A stretch of 64,000 bases of DNA, taken from an uncultured Anaerolineae bacterium (GTDB lineage: Bacteria; Chloroflexota; Anaerolineae; Anaerolineales; Villigracilaceae). Each line of letters opens with the position of its first letter. The first letter of the stretch is position 1. Positions 23,432-30,819 of this stretch are shown here, piece after piece. The position numbers and the translations under genes were made by a program. The stretch is from assembly GCA_903875215.1 (NCBI GenBank), contig CAIQVH010000031.1:62001-126000 (forward strand), read 5' to 3'. Below the pieces are notes generated by a model, which was not told where the DNA came from, did not search any database, and was given only the letters and a program-made list of their open reading frames with translations.

Positions 23432-24775
23432 TTATTTTTCGAGCAGGCCGAGCACGGCCGGCAGGAGTTGTTTTTTGCGCGAGACGACCCCGTTGGCCTG
23501 GCGGGTTCCATCTGCCAGGGGTGGGAAGGGCAGTTCATCAAGGATTTGCAGCGGGTTGGAGATTAGCAGGCGGCTGGTGCCGCGAACCACGTCGGTGATG
23601 AGCAACATGGTGAAGTCAAAGGCTTTGCTTTCACGCAACCCGTCGAGGGCTTCACGCAGCATGGGGATATGTTCGCCGATGGTCAGGATGTCGGTTACCT
23701 CTACCTGGGCGACGGCGAAGCGGTAGCCGCCCGATTCGTAGGTTTTCATGTCAGTGCTGACGATTTCCTTCGGGTCGCGGGTGGAGAGGCCGGCGCCGGC
23801 GGAGAGCAGGGCTTTGCCGAAGCTTTCGATCGTCTCGCCTTTGAGCGGTGATTTAAGGGTGAAGGCCCAGCGGGCCAAGCGGTCGGCGGCTTGATGATCC
23901 CGTTCGGTGGTGGTGGGCGAGGTCAGGATCAAGGTGTCGGCCAGCAGCCCGCCGAGCATCATGCCGGCCAGGGCGGGGGGCGCATACAGCCCGGCTTCGG
24001 CGATTTTTTCGGAGACGAGCGTCGAGGTGGAGCCAACCACGTCCACTGAGAAGCGGATGGGTGTGTGCGTGGAAGGGTTGCCCAGGCGGTGGTGGTCGAG
24101 GATTTCGATCAATTCCGCTTCTTCCAGCGCGCCAATCGACTGGCGCGGTTCGTTGTGGTCAACCAGCACCATCTTCAGGCGCGGCGGGTTCAGGGCATCC
24201 TTTTGGTGACAAATACCGATATATTGACCATGCTCGTCGATGACGAAAAATTCGTTGTATTGGTCTCGCAGGATGCGGTTGATTGCATCGCGGATGAAGG
24301 CCGAAGCCTGGAACTTGGGAACCCCGGTGTCGGCCATTTCGCCGCAGGGCATGTTGAGCAATTCTGAGATTTGCATTTCACTGCGCGGGTTGGGCCCGAC
24401 CAGCTTGGCCAGAAAATCGAACAGGCTCAGCCCATTGATCAGCCCATAGGGTTTGCCGTCTTCGGTGACGACCGGTGCCAGGCCGTCGGCGCGTGACGCA
24501 ATCGTCCAGGCTTCGCGCAACGGTCGATCGGGGGTGACGGTGTTGATGCGGCGCAGCACAGATTCAAAGCGCGGCGAGGCGTCTGTCATCAGAAGCGGGC
24601 CTTCCAGTTCCAGGCGTTTAAGCAGCCAGGTGGTTTGCGGGTTGAAGGCTCCGGCGCGGGCTGCGATGGCATCCACGTGGTCGCGTTCGCGCAGACACCA
24701 GGCGTAGCCCATGGCGGCGGCGATTGAATCGGTATCGGGGTTGACGTGTCCGGTGACGTAAATACGATCGGCCAT
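23432..24775 (-). CDS. Family II (DHH) pyrophosphatase with CBS domains
   Basis: 447 residues from the ATG at 24775 (GGAG 9 bases upstream). Hydrolyses pyrophosphate with Mn or Co. TGHVNPDTDSIAAAMGYAW (about 8-26), VDHNEPRQS and LDHHRLGNP give the family II metal ligands. Between the first and second of these, two CBS domains (about 65-180) are inserted, as in nucleotide-regulated CBS pyrophosphatases of anaerobes. The C-terminal DHHA2 domain contains the substrate-binding ISNP and SRKKQLLP. It lies directly upstream of xdhC. A metabolic link to purine oxidation is possible but not shown. Confidence 0.9.
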   Translation of the reverse strand: MADRIYVTGHVNPDTDSIAAAMGYAWCLRERDHVDAIAARAGAFNPQTTWLLKRLELEGPLLMTDASPRFESVLRRINTVTPDRPLREAWTIASRADGLAPVVTEDGKPYGLINGLSLFDFLAKLVGPNPRSEMQISELLNMPCGEMADTGVPKFQASAFIRDAINRILRDQYNEFFVIDEHGQYIGICHQKDALNPPRLKMVLVDHNEPRQSIGALEEAELIEILDHHRLGNPSTHTPIRFSVDVVGSTSTLVSEKIAEAGLYAPPALAGMMLGGLLADTLILTSPTTTERDHQAADRLARWAFTLKSPLKGETIESFGKALLSAGAGLSTRDPKEIVSTDMKTYESGGYRFAVAQVEVTDILTIGEHIPMLREALDGLRESKAFDFTMLLITDVVRGTSRLLISNPLQILDELPFPPLADGTRQANGVVSRKKQLLPAVLGLLEK

Positions 24776-24888
24776 AGAAGCGTACTCCATGTGAAAATCC
24801 CGGTTTTGGGCGGGATGAAATAGGATCGGACGACACGAGAATGGCTGTCCAATCTGACTTTTATTTTACCCGTTTCCGGGTGCTTTTC

Positions 24889-24921
24889 AAAAAGCCCCGG
24901 CGAGGTTTGCCGGGGCTTTTT
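24889..24921 (-). terminator. Intrinsic terminator after the XdhD-like gene
   Basis: AAAAAGCCCCGGC (24889-24901) and GCCGGGGCTTTTT (24909-24921) form a 13-bp perfect stem with a 7-base loop. It lies 5 bases after the stop on the minus strand. Confidence 0.9.
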
Positions 24922-24926
24922 CCTGT

Positions 24927-27900
24927 TTACTGGTTCGGCTGGGACATTTTCCCGGCCTGGAGCGCCTGCCAGATGCGTTCTGGTGTGACCGGGTTGATAT
25001 CCACATTTACGCCGATGGCGTCCAGCACGGCATTCCCGACTGCTGGAGCGACTCCATCCATGGGGATTTCGGCGACGGCCTTGACGCCGAAGGGGTGACT
25101 CGGTTCGAAGGTTTCGACGAAAATCACTTCCAGCTCGGGCATTTCATCGGCCTGGTAAATGTGATAGTCGCGGAAGTCGCGTTCGCGGGCCTGGCCCTTG
25201 TCGTCATAAAGCATTTCTTCGCAGACGGCGTAGCCAAGCGCCTGGGTCATGCCGCCTTCGATCTGGCCGGAGGCGGTGGCCGGGTTGACGATGATGCCGG
25301 AATCGACGGCCATAACCAGTTTATCCACTCTGACCGCGCCGGTGGCGGTGTCGACGGTTACTTCGGCGAATTGGGCGGCGAAGGGCGGCGGGGAGGAGGG
25401 GGAGACGTAGCTGGCAACGCCCATGATCTGTTCCTGTTTTTGACGATGCAGGCTGTCGAGGGCGATTTCGCTGAAGGGTACAGAACGGCCATCCGGGGCG
25501 TGGGCGTGCCTGTCGGCCAGGCGCAGGGCGGTGGTGTCGGCCAGGCCGAGCATCAGCGCGGCGCGTTGTTTGATTTTTTCGGCGACGATTTCGGCGGCCC
25601 GCACGACGGCGGCCCCGGAGATGTAGGTCGTGGAAGAGGCGTAGGCGCCCACGTCGAAGGGGGTGAAGTCGGTGTCGGATGAGTAGGCGATCATGTCATC
25701 CACGGGCACGCCGAGCACTTCGGCGGCCATTTGCGCCAGGACGGTGTCGGAGCCGGTGCCGAGGTCGGTGGCGCCCATTAACAGGTTGAAGGAGCCATCG
25801 TCGTTCATTTTGATTGAGGCGCCGCCCATATCCAGGTAGGGGATGGCGGTGCCTTGCATGACGAGGGCGACGCCGATGCCTTTTCGTTTCGTGGTATCAG
25901 GGTTTCCAGGGTCAGGTGTCAGGTTTTTCCCTGGCACTTGATACTTGATACCTGCCAGGTTTTTGTGCCAAGCCTCATTCCCAAACTTTTTATCCCAATC
26001 GATGGCGGCTTTGCCTTGCGCCACGCACTGTTCCAGCCCAACGGTGTGGATGATTTCGGGGCGGGGTTCGCGGCCTTCGTTCCAGGCGGTGCTGAAGGGG
26101 TGGTATTCGCCGGGGCGGATGCTGTTCTTTAAGCGGAATTCAATCGGGTCGAGATGCAGCGCGCGGGCAATTTTCTCTAAATGACGGTCGAGCGGCCAGT
26201 AGCCTTGCGGCACGCCGTAGCCGCGGTATGCGCCGGCAGGGGGAGTGTTGGTGTAAACCACGTCGGCGTAGAAGCGGATGTTGGGCGATTTGCGGTATTC
26301 GCCGTCGCCGACGTAGAGCGCCATGCTTTTGTGGCCAGTGTTGCCGGTCACCGTCAGGGCGTGGCAGCCGTAGGCGCCGGTGTCGCTCAGGGCGATCATT
26401 TCGTTGGCGGTGATGGTCCCATCGAGTTTGACGCCGGTTTTCATACGCACGCGCATGGGGTGGCGCGAGCGGGCGGCGATGAATTCTTCTTCGCGGGTGT
26501 ATTCATAGATGACCGGGCGCCGGGTGGCGATGGTCAGATGTGCGGCGACATCTTCCATCAGTACTTCCTGCTTGCCCCCAAACCCGCCCCCGATGCGCGG
26601 TTTGATGACGCGAATCCGTTTGACGGGCAGCCCCAACACTGGGGCCATCATGCGCCGGACGTGGAAGGGTACCTGGGTGCTGGTGCGAATCACCAGCCGG
26701 TCATCTTCGTCCCAGTAGGTGACGACGACGTGCGGCTCGATGTGGGCCTGCTGCACCTTGGGGACGATGTACTCGGCTTCGAAGATCTGATCGGCTTCGG
26801 AAAAGCCTTTTTCTACATTGCCAATATCAATGCGGATTTCGGCCGCCAGGTTTTTAGCAGGATGCGACCCGGCAAAATTGACATATTCCGGCTCGTCGTG
26901 CAGGATGGTGGGATTGTCCAGCGCTTCACGCATATCCAGGATGGCGGGCAGGATTTCATATTCGACTTCGATCAGGCTGAGAGCTTTTTCTGCAATTTCG
27001 GCGGTTTCTGCAGCGACAAAGGCCACCCGGTCTCCGACGAAGCGCACCTTGCGATCGAGCGAGAAGGTATCCAGCGGGCCGGGGATTGGGTCGCTTTGCC
27101 CGGCAGTGGAGTAAACGACCCGTGGCACATCCTGCCAAGTCAGTACGGCCGCCACGCCGGGGAGTTCGCGCGCCCTGGAAGCGTCAATGCTCTTGATCAT
27201 AGCGTGGGCGTGCGGTGAGCGCAGGACTTTGGCATGCAGCAGGGCGCGGGGCTCGATGTCGGCGGCGAAGGCGGGTTTGCCCTGTACCAGTTTGATCGCA
27301 TCCAGCTTTTTTTCCGGTTTGCCCACGGTTTTGTAGGGTTTGGTTTCGGGGACGAGCACTATTTTGGGAATGACGCGGGTTGCGGTATTTGACAAGCCGC
27401 TAGACGGGAATTGGGAATCGACGGGCGGGATGATAGGGTTGCCGAATAACGCTTCCCGAGTTTCCAATCCGGTTTCCCCCCGCAGCACAGCGGCGGCCTG
27501 TAAAACGGCCTGCACTGGTTTGACATAGCCGGTGCAGCGGCACAAGACCCCCGCCAGCGCCTCGCGGACATCGGCTTCGCTCGGGTTGGGATTTTGATCG
27601 AGCAATGCCTTGGCGGCCAAAATCTGTGCCGGGGTACAGTAGCCGCACTGGATGGCGCCGTTCTCTACGAAGGCCTGTTGCAGCGGGTGTAGACCGTCCG
27701 TTTTTCGCCAGCCCTGATCGGGGTGTTCGCCCAGCGCTTCCAGCGTGGCGATCTGGTGTCCCTCGGCCTGGGCGGCCAGCAGCAGCCCGGCGTTGACTGG
27801 TTTCCCGTCAAATATGATGGTGTCGGAGCCGGAAAGGCCCTGCTCATCACCAAATTTGACCGAGTGAAAACCCAACCCGCGCAAAGCCGCCAGCAGGGAT

Positions 27901-27959
27901 GTCGAGGCATCAGCCTCGAGAAGATAAGGAGAGCCATTAATGGTTAGTGTAAGGTTCAT
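24927..27959 (-). CDS. XdhD-like molybdenum hydroxylase (2Fe-2S domain fused to molybdopterin domains)
   Basis: 1010 residues. The N-terminus (1-155) is a xanthine-oxidase-type [2Fe-2S] region: the second cluster keeps C105-x2-C108 and C140-x-C142 (GAIQCGYCTPAQI, GVLCRCTGY). The first, plant-ferredoxin-like cluster has lost its four cysteines (FGDEQGLSGSDTIIFDGKPVNAG, where the norm is C-x4-C-x2-C). The molybdopterin domains (about 225-1000) are intact, with GGGFGGKQE, GAYRGYGVPQGY and QIEGGMTQALGYAV. E. coli XdhD and selenium-dependent xanthine dehydrogenases show the same first-cluster loss. Purine or hypoxanthine-like substrates are likely. Residues about 667-695 are a repeat-derived insertion. 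The start overlaps the upstream gene's stop (ATGA), and a separate FAD subunit gene lies at 36913. Confidence 0.92.
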   Translation of the reverse strand: MNLTLTINGSPYLLEADASTSLLAALRGLGFHSVKFGDEQGLSGSDTIIFDGKPVNAGLLLAAQAEGHQIATLEALGEHPDQGWRKTDGLHPLQQAFVENGAIQCGYCTPAQILAAKALLDQNPNPSEADVREALAGVLCRCTGYVKPVQAVLQAAAVLRGETGLETREALFGNPIIPPVDSQFPSSGLSNTATRVIPKIVLVPETKPYKTVGKPEKKLDAIKLVQGKPAFAADIEPRALLHAKVLRSPHAHAMIKSIDASRARELPGVAAVLTWQDVPRVVYSTAGQSDPIPGPLDTFSLDRKVRFVGDRVAFVAAETAEIAEKALSLIEVEYEILPAILDMREALDNPTILHDEPEYVNFAGSHPAKNLAAEIRIDIGNVEKGFSEADQIFEAEYIVPKVQQAHIEPHVVVTYWDEDDRLVIRTSTQVPFHVRRMMAPVLGLPVKRIRVIKPRIGGGFGGKQEVLMEDVAAHLTIATRRPVIYEYTREEEFIAARSRHPMRVRMKTGVKLDGTITANEMIALSDTGAYGCHALTVTGNTGHKSMALYVGDGEYRKSPNIRFYADVVYTNTPPAGAYRGYGVPQGYWPLDRHLEKIARALHLDPIEFRLKNSIRPGEYHPFSTAWNEGREPRPEIIHTVGLEQCVAQGKAAIDWDKKFGNEAWHKNLAGIKYQVPGKNLTPDPGNPDTTKRKGIGVALVMQGTAIPYLDMGGASIKMNDDGSFNLLMGATDLGTGSDTVLAQMAAEVLGVPVDDMIAYSSDTDFTPFDVGAYASSTTYISGAAVVRAAEIVAEKIKQRAALMLGLADTTALRLADRHAHAPDGRSVPFSEIALDSLHRQKQEQIMGVASYVSPSSPPPFAAQFAEVTVDTATGAVRVDKLVMAVDSGIIVNPATASGQIEGGMTQALGYAVCEEMLYDDKGQARERDFRDYHIYQADEMPELEVIFVETFEPSHPFGVKAVAEIPMDGVAPAVGNAVLDAIGVNVDINPVTPERIWQALQAGKMSQPNQ
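25891..25966. repeat. Reiterated-word repeat inside the XdhD-like coding sequence
   Basis: On the minus strand the coding sequence contains CCTGGCA...TGCCAGG (7-bp inverted) around two copies of TATCAAG, followed by CACCTGACACCTGACCCTGG. The protein segment (IKYQVPGKNLTPDPGNPDTTKRK) has no counterpart in E. coli XdhD as I recall it, which runs straight through this loop. Confidence 0.6.
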
Positions 27960-29620
27960 TTTGACCTACCGTTTCGTTGATATAAAAAGGATAGGAGTGA
28001 GGTCAGGCCCGTCAGGAGTAGTCCAACGGCTGCCATGATCAACAATTGCAAAATAGAGAGGAAAGCCAGGAAGGTGCTGGCCATTTCGGGCAATGTCCAG
28101 GTGACGATTGCGCCATTCCAGGCAAACCCCCATAGAGCGGGAAGCGCAACGATCAACAGCGCAATACCGGTGAAGGCCAGGTGCGTGTGCGTGGCCTGGA
28201 GCGGCGGGAGCGTTGCCAGCCGCAATGCGGTGAACAGCACCAGCCAGGCGATGATCAAGGCCAGTGCAGTATCCAGCGCGGCGGTGTTGATGATGTCTCC
28301 AGAACTCAGCACCGAGCTGAGCGAATAGGTGCGGCCTTGCAGGAGACCGTAGATCAGGTGGAAAACGGCCAGGTAAATTGCTGTGGAGGCCAGCATCCAC
28401 CCCAGGGTCTGACCATGGTTTTTGAACAGGAAGAAGCCCAGGGCGAGCACAATCATCCCGGCCAGGATCAGGCGCGGGATCCGCTCGCTGTTCAGGCGTC
28501 CGGTTTTGATGTTCTCCATTGCAGATTGGTAAATGGTCACGGGAAAATGATCCGGGCTGGACTGGATTTCGACCGGTTCGACGTTCATGGCGCGGGAATA
28601 GGCTTCGTACAAGGTTTTTTGCTGCAAAATCGAGGCCTGGGTCAGGGTTAAAAGCTGTGTCTCCGACAAATTCAGCATCCCGCTCAGGGCGTGACCCTGT
28701 GAAACGGCAGGGAGATTCGCGCCCAGCAGTGTTGTGATGGTTGGCGCGACGTCGGTCTGGTCAATATCCCCATACGCGCCGGGTCTGACTGCGGCGCCGG
28801 CCATGACAAAGGGTTCAACCAGAACGATTGCATCCTGCCCGCCATGTCCGCCGGCGTCAATTTGACCGTGATCCGAGACAATCATGATCGTATCCTGGCT
28901 CAGGTCCAGCGCAGCCAGCACCTGCGCAATCAGCGCGTCGGCGCGGGTGGCGGCCTCATTCCAGCGCGGATCGCGGGGGCCGCCTTCGTGATGCCCGGCC
29001 CAATCCACCTGGTTGATGTGCAGCAGCACAAATGCATACTCGCCAGATTGGATGAATTTCACCGCTTCGGCAGCGCTGAGCGCATCATTTTCTATGGTCT
29101 CGCTTTCGACGATGAAACTGGCGTCCAGCGCGGCGGCAGGAATGACCTCGGTAAAATAATGCGTACCGGCATAGGCATTTTTCATCCCGGTGGCGTGCAC
29201 AGCAGAAAAAACATTATCCTGTGTCCACGTCCAGGCCGATTCTCCCTCCGCCGGGTTCATTGCCGGGCCGTCTGAAAGTTCCTGCCAGCCGCCCGTCAGC
29301 AGTGTCGTCCAGCCCTGAAAGGAATAAGATGGCGTTCGGGAATGAACCGTCGCCGAAGCGCCTGCGGCCCGCAGCTGGTTCAAAGTGGGCATCAAGGCAG
29401 CATTCGCAGCCGTGTCCACACGCAGCGCATCCACCAGAATCATCACCACCCGCCTCGAAACCGGTTCTCCAAGCGGCCGGCCCGCCGCAACCGGCGAGCT
29501 GGACAATGGAGAGCGATAGGCATATAAAGAATCCATCAAGCCGGTCGCCCAGAAATAAGACATCCCGGCCACAGCCAGCAAGCTCACAATTCCAAGGAGC
29601 ACCCAACGATATTTTTTCAT
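27956..29620 (-). CDS. Membrane alkaline-phosphatase-superfamily (phosphodiesterase/phosphoethanolamine-transferase-like) protein
   Basis: 554 residues. A signal-anchor segment (about 6-28) leads into an extracytoplasmic alkaline-phosphatase-like domain: VVMILVDALRVDT (about 58-70, metal ligand Asp), SFQGWTTLLTGG with the nucleophile Thr, IMIVSDHGQIDAGGHGG with Asp-His-His ligands, and DVAPTITTLLGANLP. About five membrane helices follow (350-550). This layout matches eukaryotic GPI ethanolamine-phosphate transferases and related bacterial proteins, so a role in transferring or hydrolysing phosphoryl groups of lipids or glycans is likely. Its stop overlaps the XdhD-like start, which is probably coincidental operon packing. 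Confidence 0.85.
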   Translation of the reverse strand: MKKYRWVLLGIVSLLAVAGMSYFWATGLMDSLYAYRSPLSSSPVAAGRPLGEPVSRRVVMILVDALRVDTAANAALMPTLNQLRAAGASATVHSRTPSYSFQGWTTLLTGGWQELSDGPAMNPAEGESAWTWTQDNVFSAVHATGMKNAYAGTHYFTEVIPAAALDASFIVESETIENDALSAAEAVKFIQSGEYAFVLLHINQVDWAGHHEGGPRDPRWNEAATRADALIAQVLAALDLSQDTIMIVSDHGQIDAGGHGGQDAIVLVEPFVMAGAAVRPGAYGDIDQTDVAPTITTLLGANLPAVSQGHALSGMLNLSETQLLTLTQASILQQKTLYEAYSRAMNVEPVEIQSSPDHFPVTIYQSAMENIKTGRLNSERIPRLILAGMIVLALGFFLFKNHGQTLGWMLASTAIYLAVFHLIYGLLQGRTYSLSSVLSSGDIINTAALDTALALIIAWLVLFTALRLATLPPLQATHTHLAFTGIALLIVALPALWGFAWNGAIVTWTLPEMASTFLAFLSILQLLIMAAVGLLLTGLTSLLSFLYQRNGRSK

Positions 29621-29669
29621 GCGTTGCCTTTGTGAATTTTTTGCGCCAAACCTTGCGGCGTCAACCCCT

Positions 29670-29698
29670 ATTCTACTCTGAATTTGTCAGACAAACTA
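29670..29698 (-). promoter_or_regulatory. Possible promoter with TTTGTC-A-GACAAA dyad
   Basis: A minus-strand TAGAAT (29675-29670) has TAGTTT 17 bases upstream. A 13-base dyad (29683-29695) lies in the spacer, as an operator would. This is weak evidence without a known cognate regulator. Confidence 0.35.
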
Positions 29699-29704
29699 AT
29701 GGGA

Positions 29705-30787
29705 TTATTCCGGGAGCGAAGGTTTCTGACGCAAAGCATCCCGCAGCGTATCGATGGATATTTTCTGATTATTTTGAAGAAAAAGCCACATCTCCCAGCC
29801 GTTCACCGGCATGCCGTTAAAAAGACTTTTCGCCACACTGTGAATCGATCCCGTTATCCCGCCGCTGCAAATCTGACCGTTTGCCAGGATCGTCGCAGTT
29901 ACCGATTCATCCTTCGCCAGCCAGAGGATTTCCCCAGGCTGAAGCAGCCCGGCTTCGAGCAGCGCCCCGAAAGGAATGCGCGCTTCGCGACGTTTATCGG
30001 GCCACAGCACAGATGTTGTCGGGGCAGGCTCCACCGCGGCCAGGCGGCGCGCCGCGATATCGAGATAATCCGCATTTTGCTCAATCCCAATCCAGCGCCG
30101 CCCCAGTTTTTTTGCCACCGCCCCGGTTGTGCCGCTCCCAAAAAACGGATCGAGAACCACATCCCCCGGGTTTGAACTGGCCAGAATGACGCGATAGAGC
30201 AGCGCCTCCGGTTTTTGGGTTGAATGGGCCTTGGCGCCCTCCGATTTCAGGCGTTCTTTGCCGGTTGCCAGCGGCAGGCGCCAATCGGCGCGCATTTGCA
30301 GATCATCATTGAGCGCTTTCATGGCCTGATGATTAAAAGTATAGTGTTTCCCCTTCACCTTTTGGGCCCAGATCAGGATTTCGTGGGAATTGGTGAAGCG
30401 CACGCCGCGAAAATTCGGCATCGGGTTCTCCTTTTCCCAGACGACTGAATTAAGCACCCAGAAATCCAGATCCTGCAACAACCTCCCGACGCGGAAAATG
30501 TTGTGATACGACCCGATCACCCACAGTGTCCCGGTCTCTTTCAGTACCCGGCGGCAGGCAAACAGCCAGCTGCGGGTGAAGTCATCGTACTCCTCAAAAC
30601 TGGCAAACTTGTCCCAGGGGTCATCAACAGCGTCAACCTTCGTCTGATTGGGCCGGTATAGCTCATTTTTTAATTGCAGGTTGTAGGGCGGGTCTGCAAA
30701 TACGAGGTCGACCGAGTTCTCAGGCAGGGTGGCGAGAACTTCGATGCAGTTGCCAGGCAGCAGGGTATCGAGCGGAAGGTCAGGCAT
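29705..30787 (-). CDS. CcrM-type N6-adenine DNA methyltransferase
   Basis: 360 residues. Beta-class order: catalytic D32-P-P-Y35 near the N-terminus, and the SAM motif DPFFGSGTTGAVA (about 213-225) at the far end of the catalytic domain. WVIGSYHNIFRVG, NPMPNFRGVRFTNSHEILIWA and HSTQKPEALLYRVIL match CcrM/HinfI methyltransferases closely. The C-terminal ~100 residues (from about 262: REARIPFGALLEAGLLQPGEIL) are the RAMA domain found in CcrM, and NGWEMWLF ends it. Members methylate GANTC. No restriction gene is nearby, so it is an orphan enzyme that may have a regulatory role. It lies 32 bases after the M16 peptidase gene. Confidence 0.9.
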   Translation of the reverse strand: MPDLPLDTLLPGNCIEVLATLPENSVDLVFADPPYNLQLKNELYRPNQTKVDAVDDPWDKFASFEEYDDFTRSWLFACRRVLKETGTLWVIGSYHNIFRVGRLLQDLDFWVLNSVVWEKENPMPNFRGVRFTNSHEILIWAQKVKGKHYTFNHQAMKALNDDLQMRADWRLPLATGKERLKSEGAKAHSTQKPEALLYRVILASSNPGDVVLDPFFGSGTTGAVAKKLGRRWIGIEQNADYLDIAARRLAAVEPAPTTSVLWPDKRREARIPFGALLEAGLLQPGEILWLAKDESVTATILANGQICSGGITGSIHSVAKSLFNGMPVNGWEMWLFLQNNQKISIDTLRDALRQKPSLPE

Positions 30788-30819
30788 GGGTATTGGAAGG
30801 ACTGATTAAAAGGCCTCCG

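Noticed and set aside
26181-27218. 345-codon plus-strand frame opposite the XdhD-like gene
   Set aside because: Shadow frame; the minus strand has continuous molybdenum-hydroxylase motifs.
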